From contig MU008183.1 of assembly GCA_010909165.1 (NCBI GenBank), forward strand, positions 930,001 to 994,000: a DNA stretch of 64,000 bases, read 5' to 3'. The position numbers and the translations under genes were made by a program. Positions 44,326-54,906 of the stretch are shown piece after piece. Within the stretch, counting starts at the first letter, position 1; each line of letters begins with the position of its first letter. The notes beneath the pieces were generated by a model, which saw nothing but the letters and a program-made list of their open reading frames with translations, made no database searches and was not told the DNA's origin. The DNA comes from Anthoceros angustus (taxonomy: Eukaryota > Streptophyta > Anthocerotopsida > Anthocerotales > Anthocerotaceae).

Positions 44326-45624
44326 GTGAAGGAAGGCGTGACAGGGACGGGGCGAAGCCTGGCCTGGCTTGGCATGGGAGAACAGATTGCGCCTTCGCAG
44401 GCGTCGCATCTCAACGGGGGCGTGGTCCTGGAGCCTGTGGTGTCGGGAGGCAAGGGGGATGAGCTGGGAGTGGCGGGAGCGGGAGCGGGAGCTGGAGTTG
44501 GAGCTGGAGGAGGAAGATTGGCGGGAGGAGACGCGTCTCGCTGCAGGCCGCTCACGGTGTTCAAGCTGCTGCGGGGATTTGTGTGCCTCTTCGTGCTGGT
44601 GCTGACGGCATTTGTGACCTTGATCTTCCCGGGGCCGCCTGTGATGGTGGTGCGGCTCTTCAGCGTGCGCTACTTCAGGAAGTGCACGGGCTTCTTCTTC
44701 GGGCATTGGCTGTCCATGTGGCCGTTTCTGTTCGAGAAGATCAACCGGACGAGAGTGGTGTTCTCGGGGGAGAAGGTGCCGGCGGGGGAGCGGGCCATGG
44801 TGATCTGCAACCACCGCACGGAGGTGGACTGGATGTACATTTGGAACCTGGCAACGCGCAAGGAGCGCATCGGGTTTGTCAAGTATGCGCTGAAGAGCAG
44901 CGTGAGGAATGCTCCTCTATTCGGCTGGGCCTTCCATATGCTGGAATTTCTGTTTCTGGACAGGAAGTGGGAGGTGGACGCGCCGGTGATAGCGGCTCAT
45001 TTGGCAACCTTCCAAGATCGCCGGGACGCACTGTGGCTGGTGCTGTTTCCCGAGGGCACGGACTTCGCGGAGCACAAGAAGATTCAGAGCCACAGGTTTG
45101 CGGAGCAGCAGGGGCTGCCGAAGCTGGACAACGTGCTGGGGCCGCGTACTAAGGGCTTCTTTGCTTGCGTCTCGCAGCTGCGGCCGACTCTGGATGCCGT
45201 CTATGACCTCACTATCGCCTACAAGTACCGCTGCCCCTCGTTTGTGGACAATCTGTTCGGGATCAACCCCGAGGAGGTGCACATCCATGTGCGCCGGGTG
45301 GCCGTGGACGGGGTGCCGCAATTGGAGGCGGACTCCTCCGCCTGGCTCAACGACGCCTTCCACCAGAAGGACCAGCTGCTGCACCAGTTCAATCGCGTCG
45401 GCTGCTTTCCCTCCGCAGTAGACGAGGGGGAATTGAGCGCGGTACAGGGTGCGGGGACGGCCGCCTTCTTCTCGCTTTGCAGCTTCGCTGCCGTATACGC
45501 AGTGTGGAGGAGCTCCTGGGTATTGGCCTATGTTGTCCTCAGCTGCCTGGTTCTTACCACGGCCACTTTCTTGGACTGGAGGCCTCAGCCCGTCTTGGGC
45601 TCATCGAGGAAACGAACTTCCTGA
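44326..45624 (+). CDS. 1-acyl-sn-glycerol-3-phosphate acyltransferase, LPAT4/5 type
   Basis: The enzyme transfers a fatty acyl group from acyl-CoA to lysophosphatidic acid, making phosphatidic acid for membrane and storage lipids. The 432-residue frame has the acyltransferase block I NHRTEVDW (residues 162-169, the H-x4-D catalytic pair H163 and D168), a KYALKSSVRNAPLFGWAFH segment, block III FPEGTD (241-246) and the family tail AVYDLTIAYKY. A hydrophobic span at about 78-102 and another at about 385-420 should anchor it in the ER membrane. The closest plant group by motif is Arabidopsis LPAT4/LPAT5. The first 75 residues include a Gly/Ala run and are not conserved. A second ATG at residue 17 could be the true start. 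No intron is seen, whereas the Arabidopsis genes have several. Confidence 0.9.
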   Translation: MKEGVTGTGRSLAWLGMGEQIAPSQASHLNGGVVLEPVVSGGKGDELGVAGAGAGAGVGAGGGRLAGGDASRCRPLTVFKLLRGFVCLFVLVLTAFVTLIFPGPPVMVVRLFSVRYFRKCTGFFFGHWLSMWPFLFEKINRTRVVFSGEKVPAGERAMVICNHRTEVDWMYIWNLATRKERIGFVKYALKSSVRNAPLFGWAFHMLEFLFLDRKWEVDAPVIAAHLATFQDRRDALWLVLFPEGTDFAEHKKIQSHRFAEQQGLPKLDNVLGPRTKGFFACVSQLRPTLDAVYDLTIAYKYRCPSFVDNLFGINPEEVHIHVRRVAVDGVPQLEADSSAWLNDAFHQKDQLLHQFNRVGCFPSAVDEGELSAVQGAGTAAFFSLCSFAAVYAVWRSSWVLAYVVLSCLVLTTATFLDWRPQPVLGSSRKRTS

Positions 45625-46692
45625 GCATCATCCTCGGCTTACTTTTGCTTCATCTTATTGCTTCCTCCCGCCGGCTGGTGGAGTATTTGTTGAATTCTTC
45701 CTGTGACCGACAGGAGGAATAGCACAGCATGCATGTTGCTACTACAATTATTGCTTTAGGATAGGTAGATTGGGACAAGCGCTCGGCCAGGACAGGACAG
45801 TTCTGGTCTGGTCTGGCCAGGTCAGGTCAGGTCAGGTCAGGTCAGGGGAAAGCGTACTGGACGGCATGGATTTAATGTTGCTGGATGCAGGTACGTTTTG
45901 ATAACATCGAAATTTTAGTCTACGTAAGCACAGTGAACGTGGTTTAGGTTCTTTTGTGCTTTCGCATTCATGTCCATTGAAGCCGGTATGGCCGTAGCAG
46001 ACACACTGGTAGGATGTACATATGTACATACTCCTGTCGCATTACAGTAATGTTTTTAGTCCAACGGAGTGCGTACTAGGTAGAACCTTACCATCACAGT
46101 ACTAAGGGGTTAATTTGTTTTGTCAGGGAACGAGGTGTGGCATTTCGTGTCATGAATGAATGAAGGAATGAATGACGTTGTGTTTTGACCGGCAGTGGTT
46201 GTAGCTTACGCATGGCAACACAAGTTGAAAAAGGAGGAGAGTGTGCTTTATTGTGTGAGGAACAGCTTGTGGCTCTCTCAAAGGAATTCATTCATTGTCT
46301 TCCTACAAATGTTTATTTAGCTCAAATGAAGCATGTCTTTCAGGATGCTCTTTTTCTGCCTACTGCCTCTCATGGTAACCATCATCTACAAAAGAATCAT
46401 GCTAAGAACAAATTGATGCAGTTCTGGCCTCAAAGTTTTCAAGCGGCAATGCAGGGGCGTCAGCATCAGCTAGCTAGCCCATGCAGTGCCCTAACTAACA
46501 ATAATTCAAACGCCTATAGTACATGTGCTCCAGTCATCAATCACAGAAGCAGAAAGACTCCAGTCACCGATCACTGGAGCAGATAACCAGAGCTGAAACA
46601 CATCATTTCAAGAGCTGCAGAACCCGAACTTACCCTACACATCGTTTGAACAGCTGTTCTAAGCATCATTCAACCCTACGTACGCTTGGGGC
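45625..46692. other. Intergenic between convergent genes; GGTCA pentamer run
   Basis: The acyltransferase and the reductase genes converge here. GGTCA repeats about six times at 45816-45845. An open frame at 46185-46586 has no domain and is not called. Confidence 0.5.
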
Positions 46693-47850
46693 TCAGAATA
46701 CTTTTGGGATGAGGTATTTTCTGTCTTCAGGAAAGCCATCCACCTTCTTCAAGTACCACTCTTTGGTTGCCACGGCTCGTGTTGTCATGTAGATCACCAC
46801 AAATACTCCTGTCCAGAATGCGATTGATGTCTGGCATATCATGGCAATACCTATGAAGTCGATGATCTCGAAGACGTAGTGAGGGCAGACCAGGTACTCG
46901 AAGGGGCCGCCTGTGGGCACCACGTAGTTTGTATGACTGATGAGGCGCCTTACGAAGAATCCAGACCTAGCCTCCTTTCGAAAACCTGCCAGCTTGTAGT
47001 GACAGTAGAAGTTCCCAGCCACTCCCACCAGGAAGGTGTAGAGGCCGAACCATTTCAGGTTCACTGCAGGTCCATTCAGGTTGGAAGCAATCTCTTGGCC
47101 ATATAGTAGGTTCACGACTCCGATACAGTAAGCGGTTGATATCGCCACAGCTTGGACAGCATGGACTGTTCCTGAGTAGACATGGAGGAACAGGATCTGG
47201 TCCACACATTTGTTTTGAAAGCGGAGAGTGAGTTGAGTGAGTGAGTGTGTCATGCATGCATTCACTTCAAGAAGTTAAAATTTTCAGTGAGACTCTTTGC
47301 GGACTTATTAAGCATAGTGCAGCAGGAGGATGATTCTATGCCAAGAGGACTGCGATTCCTGGAGATATAATTGTGGTCGAACTCATGTCAATTGCCGGCA
47401 AGCCAGTGTGTTGGGATGCAGTGATGGGATGATGATATCTTGCAAAAAAAGAAGCGTGCAAAGAGCACTGACCTCGAGGACTCGCTTCCCGAAATGTATG
47501 ATAAGCGCGGAAGCCAGCATGCGCATTCTTCTGTCCCAGTCTCTATGAAAGGAGATATGGTTGGCCCAGCCTGTGAGATGCAGCTTGTACATCACGTCCA
47601 CGGGGTCCAGGAATCCCAGCTTGGTGAGCAAGAAGGAGACGGCAATCACCGCGGACGGAACATACATAATAAGCATCCCGCGTTTACTTGTAATCTGGTG
47701 GTGCTTGGTGTTATCAGCAAACTTGGAATACTGAAGGCTCTTGCCGGTCATTTCCATCACTGCCACCACCACTCCGACGGCCAGCATAACCATCTCCGAA
47801 ACCTTGAGGTAGTGGTTCTCATGTCTATCGAACAGGAAAGTAGTACTCAT
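46693..47850 (-). CDS. Steroid 5-alpha-reductase family membrane protein
   Basis: Two exons on the minus strand, 47850-47473 and 47196-46693, join in phase 0 with a GT-AG intron (276 nt), giving 293 residues. Exon 1 ends FGKRVLE and exon 2 begins ILFLHVYSGTVHA, an unbroken family block. The C-terminal half is the 3-oxo-5-alpha-steroid 4-dehydrogenase domain: a YVVPTGGPFEYLVCPHYVFE block, then KEWYLKKVDGFPEDRKYLIP. At least five hydrophobic spans predict an ER membrane protein. Relatives reduce C=C bonds next to a carbonyl using NADPH, in brassinosteroids (DET2), polyprenal or long-chain enoyl-CoA. The sequence resembles the less studied plant branch (for example Arabidopsis At5g16010) more than DET2, so the substrate is not known. 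The start is the only ATG that fits the first hydrophobic span. Confidence 0.88.
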
Positions 47851-48581
47851 TTTTCCAGCTGTAGGAGCATAAGCAACGTTGGCCTGACACTCTGTGCGAT
47901 TGTCCGCGAGATGCGCCAGGGCCCCTGGTCAGTCCTGCTCAAAATTTTCTCTAACCTACCCGGGCCGGACAACGCATTTCCCCGATGCTCTTCTCCGAAA
48001 CCCCTCCGACCACCACTTCTCGACCTCTATCCAGATCTGCAACTGCATCAGCCTTTGGGATCACCTGGACCATGATGCGCTCCTTGTTCCCAGATCCTTG
48101 CTCCGCAACGAAACAAAATTTCAAGAAAATGCAATCACGCCATCCGCATTCTGGCCTGCGGAGGATTCACATTGAATAATCTTCCATGGCCATGGCCACA
48201 GCCACGCTGCTGCTCCTCTCGGACGCGATACAGGTCACCCGGCAACAGAGGACGTGCAGACTCGGAAAAACGCCAACCCCGAACACCTACACTGCCAAGA
48301 TGCCATGGAGCCTTGCGTAATGCGGCACCTCACCCCGATCTGGATCATGCGTCTGCGTCCAGTGAAGCAAGCCTGCAGGGAAGGAAGAGGTGCATCGCTC
48401 GCGAGCCTGCGCACACAGGAATCAAGGCGGCGGTTTGGTGTCACTTCGCAGGGGCACAGCGTCGCTTCCCCGTTCGACAACAAATGACCGTTCACACCTG
48501 CCTACTCCAAACTTTTTCCCGTCCCGGTTTCTTTGTCCTTCCGCCTCTCTCCGCCGCTGTTATACATCCTCTTATGAGGGT
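47851..48581. other. Reductase promoter and POC1 3' flank
   Basis: Both neighbours read leftward, so this 730-base gap holds the 3' flank of POC1 and the promoter of the reductase gene. Open frames on the plus strand are antisense or lack features. No TATA box stands out. Confidence 0.5.
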
Positions 48582-49934
48582 TTACAAAATGACAGTAACT
48601 CCACCCTCATCAGAAGCCGGCTCCGGCGCGATCTGCTTCTGCAGCTTGGCTATGGAGTGCCGCAATGTACTAAGCTCGCACGCAGCGTGCCGGAGATACT
48701 CGTCCGCCACAGCATCCAGCTCCGCCTGCTGCTGCGAGGAAACAGAGCTGGAGTCGCTCGGGAGCACATTCACCGTGAACTCCTCATTCCCGACGCGCAC
48801 TCGGTCGCCTCTGCTCAGGCTGAAGTCGATGGTGGACTGGTTGCCGTCGTCCGACGGCACGCTGATGTCAGGGCTGGGGCTCTCCTCATCCCCGCCCGCG
48901 GGCACCACCTCCTTCGGCCTCAGGATATACTTCTTGCTCCTGCTCTCGCTCTGTTCCTGCAGCTCGCAGTTGTATCTGGCCCCGGTGCAGGACCTGTCCA
49001 GATTCGACCTCCACACCATCACCAGCTGCTCCGAGGTCCCGGACGTGAAGTACTCCCCGTTCTGCGAGAAGGCCGCGCAGGTGACATTTCCATCCCCATG
49101 CCCGGCCAGAGTATACAGCCCCCTCCCCTCCCGCACATCCCACACCCGCAGTGCGTCCCCGGACGCGGAGAGCAGGAAGTGCCCCGACGGGTGGAAGCAG
49201 AGCGACTGGATGGCCCCCCCCTCGGTGTCGTAGTGCTGTACCAGCATCCGGGTCCGGATGTCGCGAATCTGGATGGCGTAGTCCGCCCCCCCGCTGGCGA
49301 TGCAGTTCCCGTCCTGGCTGAACCTGGCGCAGTTCACCGTGCCCAGCAGGTCGTGGAACACGTGGATGCACTCCCGGCGCTCGAAGTTCCACAGCCGCAC
49401 CGTCTTGTCGTCGCTCCCGGACACGATGAGCCTCCCGTCGTGGTTGAACTCGGCGGATCGGACCCAGTTCAGATGCCCGGCCAGGGTGAGGAGAAACCTC
49501 CGTCCCTCCACCGCCCACACCTTGAGCATCTTGTCGTCCCCTCCGCTCAGGACATGGTGCCCGTTGGGCGAGAAGGCCACCGTGCGCACCGCCCCGGAGT
49601 GGCCCTTGATCGCCCTCGACTGCCCACAAACCGTGGGCAGCCAGAATCGCAGCGTCCTGTCCTTAGAGCCAGACACGATGACGTTGTCCAGAGGCGACAC
49701 GGCTATGGCGCACACGGCCCCTTGGTGCCCAAGAAACCTGTACGGCCTATTGCACGCATCCAGCACCCCAGGCCTCTCGTGCAGGCTCCACAGCAAAACC
49801 TGCCCATCTGCCCCTCCAGACACCAGGTGCTTCATGCTCGGCCGGAACTGGCAGGCTCCCACCCGCCCCCTGTGGCACCGGTCGTAGCGCGTCACCACGC
49901 TCGGACCCGGCGGCTTCAGCTTCCAGTGCCTCAT
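48582..49934 (-). CDS. POC1: POC1-like WD40 centriole protein
   Basis: This protein of 450 residues has seven WD40 repeats, each ending in a GSDDKTVRLWN-like strand (GADGQVLLWS, GSKDRTLRFW, GDDKMLKVWA and so on), then a linker and a short C-terminal coiled coil (about residues 395-435). The repeats match POC1 closely: AGHLNWVRSAEFNHDGRLIV, LVQHYDTEGGAIQSLCFHPS, TSEQLVMVWRSNLD. POC1 is a core centriole and basal-body protein that stabilises triplet microtubules. Land plants need it only for the flagella of sperm, and flowering plants have lost it. The frame is open to 50009, but those 25 extra codons come from a 24-bp-type minisatellite, so I chose the ATG at 49934. No intron is seen. A male-germline promoter is expected, but none can be read. 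Confidence 0.9.
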   Translation of the reverse strand: MRHWKLKPPGPSVVTRYDRCHRGRVGACQFRPSMKHLVSGGADGQVLLWSLHERPGVLDACNRPYRFLGHQGAVCAIAVSPLDNVIVSGSKDRTLRFWLPTVCGQSRAIKGHSGAVRTVAFSPNGHHVLSGGDDKMLKVWAVEGRRFLLTLAGHLNWVRSAEFNHDGRLIVSGSDDKTVRLWNFERRECIHVFHDLLGTVNCARFSQDGNCIASGGADYAIQIRDIRTRMLVQHYDTEGGAIQSLCFHPSGHFLLSASGDALRVWDVREGRGLYTLAGHGDGNVTCAAFSQNGEYFTSGTSEQLVMVWRSNLDRSCTGARYNCELQEQSESRSKKYILRPKEVVPAGGDEESPSPDISVPSDDGNQSTIDFSLSRGDRVRVGNEEFTVNVLPSDSSSVSSQQQAELDAVADEYLRHAACELSTLRHSIAKLQKQIAPEPASDEGGVTVIL

Positions 49935-49935
49935 C

Positions 49936-50000
49936 TTCCTTGCACCTTCCGTGCACCTTCCTCGCACCTTCCGCGCACCTTCCTCGCACCTTCCGCGCAA
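49936..50000 (-). repeat. Minisatellite at the POC1 start
   Basis: GCACCTTCC followed by GC or TC recurs five to six times on the plus strand, about every 12 bases. On the minus strand it reads as GARK-type repeats in frame with POC1. Confidence 0.85.
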
Positions 50001-50193
50001 CCTCAGCATTCAGCCTCGCCCAACCTGCCTTCCCTTGCCTTGGTTTGCTTTCCTTGCCTTGCTTGCCGGCTGGCACCGACCAGCAACCGTCTTCGTTCAA
50101 ATGACAGTGAACGCTTCTTGTTATTTTTACCTCCTGCTTCCTGCTCAATCAGAGGGGATTGATGGGGTTCCGCCCATGCCCACTCCAGGAGCT

Positions 50194-51623
50194 TCACAGT
50201 GTCTTGTGGCGACGCCTGGAAGGGGCAGGCTTGCGAGGAGGGATGAGCCACTTGATCCATCCCAGCACGCCGTCTGCTGCTGCTCCTGCAGAGGATTCTG
50301 CGACTTGGGCATGATGTAGAGGAGAGTTCCAATCCCGGGCCACCATGCTGCGGGCGAGAGCTATCTCCAGGCGATGGGTCTGGGCCTCCAGTTTCTGCTG
50401 CAACTCCACGTTGGCGGATCTCAGCTCCGCTGCTGATGCAGACTCGGCGGTTACAGCTCTGATGAGGGCGGCCTTGTCATCTGCCAACTCCAGGAGCAGG
50501 GAGTCTATGCTCTCCAGGCTCTTGAGGTGGGAGTCGGGAAGGGTGGTTGATAGCGGGATGGAGGTACTGAGGTCTCCGAGTGAAGGTGCGCTTACTCCTG
50601 CTGGCGATGGTTGTGCTGGAACCACTGATGATGAGGGTGAAGGGTAGGTAGCCGCCGGCTGGTCTTCAGACACTGGTGGTGGTTGGGATGAAGTAGGCTC
50701 TGACTCCAAGTCGTCTGTACCAGTGCAAGCATCTGCCTTCCGCAGAGTCCCTGGAGGGACGTGATGAGACTTGGAAGATTGATGGAGTCTGGAAGTTAGC
50801 ACCTTCTTCTCCTCGTGGACGACCTCGAACAAGGACTTGAGATTTGCACGATCTTTCTCCAAGGCTACTACTTGTTTCTTCTGTAACTCGTTGGCAGCTA
50901 CAAGGGCTTCCGCGCTTCTTTCCAGTTTCAGTCCCTGTGACCTCATCTGAAGCACACGTTCGCCTAGTGCAACCACCTCTGCTGCGAGTGTATGTGACTG
51001 CTCGACAGCAGCAGCACTCTCTCGTTGAGCTTTTTGCACCTCAGCTCTCAGGTTTGCCATAACCAGTGCCTGCGCTTGAATCTCAGCTTCCAGCTGCGCC
51101 AGCTCATCTCTCAGCTTGTTCACCACCTTTCCCTGCTGGTTGTAGTGTTCGGTCAGAGAAGAGTGGTCCTTGGCCAGTTGACCTGCCAACTCGTTTGCTG
51201 AGGCGAGGCTACGCTGCAAAGAAACATTCTCTTGGGTGAGATCCTCAATATGCTGCTCCAATGCGCTGAAATCATCAACAGTTGCTGGAGATAGCCTGTG
51301 CCTGTGCCGAACCGCGTCTCCAGGTCCGTCCTTTGATGTGGGCAATATTGGTTCTCCAGCTGGCTGGACATCATCTGATTTAGGCAATACTGGTTCTGCA
51401 GCTGGCTGCCCATCATCTGATGCAGGCAATACTGGTTCTCCAGCTGGCTGCTTATCAGGAACAACCACAATCCCACCATCCTGCTGACCACCTGCCTCAG
51501 GCACATCGCTGCTTGGGGTGGTTGTCAGCGAGGGCACCTTCTTCCCCTTCCCTTCCCGAAACTTCTGAAGCCGCTTGAAACCAGCATTCCAGTGCTCTTG
51601 TTTCCGAGATGAAGGCTCGGCAC
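50194..51623 (-). CDS. BLI: BLISTER-like coiled-coil protein (main exon)
   Basis: This exon has 475 codons plus two bases. Near its start is SSRKQEHWNAGFKRLQKFR, the conserved N-terminus of Arabidopsis BLISTER. A Pro/Asp repeat linker follows (PAGEPVLPASDDGQ, three units), then FSALEQHIEDLTQENVSLQR and a long coiled coil (about 135-300). A Ser/Pro linker comes next, then SIDSLLLELADDKAALIRAV, LEAQTHRLEIALARSM and the end GVLGWIKWLIPP with a basic SRRRHKTL tail. BLISTER binds the Polycomb methyltransferase CURLY LEAF, and affects development and ER-stress responses. The exon opens with AG|GT in phase 1, so at least one upstream exon exists. A candidate at 52205-52109 (ATG start, GTGAGT donor, matching phase) codes an unusual hydrophobic sequence and is doubtful. 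The gene is next to MND1, facing away. Confidence 0.85.
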
Positions 51624-52108
51624 CTAGACAAAACCATGACCACGATTGCCTGAGGCTTAAAAGAAAGGCATACAATCATGTTGGGAGAATCAAAAAGCCC
51701 GGCAGAGTGTCTCTGACGTGTGAGATCATTACCAGTTGCAAGAAACATTTGAAAGAAAGCTTCAGTCAGTCTTCCTGCCACCAACGATTCCTGTACACCA
51801 AGTGGCTCAGAATGTCAAATCAATTCTTAATGAACGGAAATGCAGAGCAATCATGTCCATTTGACATGGAAATGCAACGCGTAGAGGGCGAGAACTTGCG
51901 CTCCTACGTCTTGCTGCTGTTATGGCTTCAAACTTGGACAGTCCTGCCATAAAACCTTCAAGCACGATGACATTGGTCCTCAATTGGTGAGATCTTCCAC
52001 TTCGACTCGCAGGTTCTGCTTCGCAACGGTTTTCTGACCCTTATATCCGCATCTCACATCGCTTCAACCTGGTGTTGGTTCCCGATTGTGAGCAGGAAAA
52101 GTACTCAC

Positions 52109-52205
52109 CTGCAAATATTAAGAATGTCCAGCCGATGATGGCCAGTTTAACCTTCCCTGGAAAGGACAATGATCTCCAGCTCGTATCCCCGTAAGCCAGC
52201 CACAT
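52109..52205 (-). CDS. Possible first exon of the BLISTER-like gene
   Basis: On the minus strand an ATG opens 32 codons plus one base and ends at GCAG followed by GTGAGTAC, a strong donor. Its phase fits the acceptor at 51623, giving a Gly codon across the junction. The coded residues (WTFLIFA end) are hydrophobic and do not resemble known BLISTER starts, so it may be chance or an alternative first exon. Confidence 0.25.
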
Positions 52206-53418
52206 TGGCTATTCCAAACTTTTCGATGGACCTAAACGCTATACCTGCCAAGGGCACTGCACTTTCATGGACTTCAACCCTTCCATCCATCGCCAGCCTA
52301 TACCCAAACCCCCAAACCATACCTCAGAGCGGGGGTGAAGTGTCTGAATGGAGGCGTGACCAAAGCCATCAGCTTCCTGCGTAGTACAAACAAGAATCAA
52401 CAACTTGAACGGCCATTTCACCGTTGCACTCCAAGTACCAGCTCATGTGCCAAAAGTTTTGCCTTTTGCACTGGGCTTCGTGTACTCACAATGGAGCAAG
52501 GAGCCCAGCAAAGCATCTTCATGCAAAATCAGAGCTCCTACAAAGTCATAGAGGACTGTGCCTCCAAAACTTGCCTCACACAGTACCTGGGAGTTTACAT
52601 CTAGAGATTCTCAAGACAACCACAAGGCTCAACAGGGATGGTTGCCTGCCCCAATGCTATCAGTGCAAGCACCAAGTGATCAGAGGACGAAAGCACGCAC
52701 CAGAGCGGAGCCAGCCAAACACATCACAAAGACAGGGGGAGAAAATTTTGAGAGCAACAATGCACATTGCAATAACAGCCTTGCATCATTGTCCCCCAGA
52801 AAGAAGAAAGCCTGGTGCCAATCAGTGTGAGAACATTTCGACAACCCGGCCACCATCTGATAGCACACTTGATTAGCAGGCTGGAAAAGAGATCCTATCT
52901 TAGAAACAGCAGGCCATCCACGCACACACGACTTATCGCCCTTCATTCTCAAGCTGAGGGACATTCGCACAACTGAGAAAATCACAGCTGCTGGATCTGA
53001 GAACTGGCAACTAACCAAGATTCACGCAAGATGTACGTCACTACCAGGATCTCGACGCAGACGCACAGAAACCCTACCCGCAAGACGACCCCCCTCCGAT
53101 CAAACGCTAACCAGAAAGAGCTCGCGCCCAACCACGCCCTGGCACGTCTTGCAGGCTGAAGACACGCGGGTGTAAGCGATGCACTGAGCAACGCTGACTG
53201 GTGACGGCTGCATGTCATCCTGCCCGTGTACAGAGCTGTTCAAGTCGACATAACACGCTTGCCGCCTGATCGCAGTTAGTTTCCCACCAGCCTGGTGGCT
53301 CGATTCGAGAGAAGGGTCACTGCTGGCATCGTTTGTGAGCGCGTTGTCCACAATGGCCAAGAAGCCCCGGGAAGCTTGAGGCGCAGGGATTGCGGCAGTT
53401 GCTGTAGGACAGGCAGTC
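52206..53418. other. Divergent promoter region between the BLISTER-like gene and MND1
   Basis: BLISTER reads left and MND1 reads right from here. Several open frames overlap on both strands (for example 52424-52876 plus), without recognisable domains. No clear TATA box is seen. Confidence 0.5.
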
Positions 53419-54906
53419 ATGGTGAATTGCTAGTCTCCCACTCAGAACTGAACCTGATTGTGCTGCCTTGTAGATCGTGCTGTTTGTACTGATATCTCCT
53501 GTGGGCTGGTTGGTGTTGCTCAGTCGAAGAAGAGAGGCTTGTCTTCGGAGGAAAAGCGGAGCCAGATGCTGCAAATCTTCTATGAGAGCCAGGACTTCTA
53601 TCTGGTATGTTCAGAAGCTGTGGTTTGATCGTTTCCAAGTTGAAAGTGTGGCGAATGTAGTGTATCTGTTGAGATGCTGAGAATTGGTCTTGGAATGCAA
53701 GCTGCGGGAACTGGAGAAGATAGGTCCGAAGAAAGGTGTTATCAGTCAATCCGTGAAGGACGTGGTGCAGAGCTTGGTGGATGACGATCTGGTGTTCAAA
53801 GATAAAATTGGCACCTCAGTGGGTTTCACCTTTCCGGCTTGCTTGCTATGTTCACGTTCTTACAATGTGAAGAACAGAGAGCTGACAAACTCCAAGATCG
53901 CAGGTGTATTTCTGGAGTCTTCCAAGCCGAGCTGGGAACCAGGTAATTGCAAATACGAACAGGAGTGAGAGCTAGAGAAGAGCTTGCAGCCCTCGTTTGG
54001 GACGTGGGACTGGCATTGACTAGGTGTAACCTCGCCTTTCTCTTGATTCCCTTTGTAAGCTTCGGCAAATGCACAAGAAGTTAAAAGCTGAGCTTGAAGT
54101 TGTCAAGAAGAGACGGCTGGAGTTGCAGTCTGAGAAAGAGAACCTGCAAAAGGGAAGAGAAGCTTCGGTATGAGTCTTGCTCCTTGCTGCTGCTAACCCG
54201 TGGGCTATCTGCATGCATATGGCCCAGTGTGATGCTGACTTGCTTATCTTGTCACCAGAGTGAGCGTGATGCTGGTTTGGCACGACTAAGAGAGCTGGAG
54301 GAGCAAGCAAAGCCCCTAAAGGTATCTCTGGCTTCATCACTGGCATTGCAGAGCTTTTTGAAATTTCGTGAGAGGGTCTGTTCAGTTTGGAGGTCTCCGA
54401 GTTGCAGGAAGAGTTGGCAACTTATGCCGAAAACGACCCAGCCGTGCAGGAAGCAATGCGTAAGTCTAGCTACTTGCCGCTACTTCAAATCCCCGTCATA
54501 CAGCGAGCAATATCCTGGTCTCACCTGCAAGGGTATCTCCTTCTTTATGTGCAGAGAAAGCAGCTGTCGTGGCAATGGAGGCTGCAAACCGGTGGACAGG
54601 TAGAATTCGTTGCTTTTTGGAGATGAGATGTCTGGTGCGATGTCCCTTTCTGTCAAGCGTCTTTGTCCCACACTACCATGCTGAGAAATCGTTGACGCCC
54701 ATACCTTATGCAGACAATGTTTTTACGCTCCAGCAATGGTGCAACAACACATTTCCTGAAGCGCGAGAAAGGCTTGAACAAGCATTCTGTGAGGTCAGCC
54801 CCGACATTTTCAGCCGTGACTGAAGTCATGCCAAGTGAAGTGCTCTCTCAGGCTTGTTTCGCTGCAGGTCGGCATCACCAGCGACTTCGACTACCTCGAA
54901 AATTGA
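53419..54906 (+). CDS. MND1: Meiotic nuclear division protein 1 (MND1)
   Basis: MND1 pairs with HOP2 and stimulates DMC1/RAD51 strand invasion in meiotic recombination. Ten exons close in phase: 53419-53421 (ATG only), 53524-53604, 53702-53818, 53904-53942, 54060-54167, 54259-54321, 54393-54459, 54555-54599, 54714-54793, 54868-54906, giving 213 residues, the usual size. All introns are GT-AG, 71-117 nt. The winged-helix N-terminus reads SKKRGLSSEEKRSQMLQIFY, then ELEKIGPKKGVISQSVKDVV, DDDLVFKDKIGTS and VYFWSLPSRAGNQ. The leucine-zipper region (exons 5-8) has KELEEQAKPLK-type heptads and ANRWTDN. The C-terminal cap reads VFTLQQWCNNTFPEARERLE, and the chain ends VGITSDFDYLEN. The ATG-only first exon rests on ATG|GTGAAT at 53419 joining TCGAAGAAG; other upstream starts are possible. 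Confidence 0.9.

Noticed and set aside
44266-44814. Minus-strand frame of 182 codons over the acyltransferase N-terminus
   Set aside because: H/R/P/Q-rich antisense shadow of GC-rich codons.
48390-50162. Long plus-strand open frame of 590 codons
   Set aside because: It is antisense to POC1 over almost its whole length, has biased R/P/H composition and no domain. It is open only because of the GC-rich codon use of POC1.
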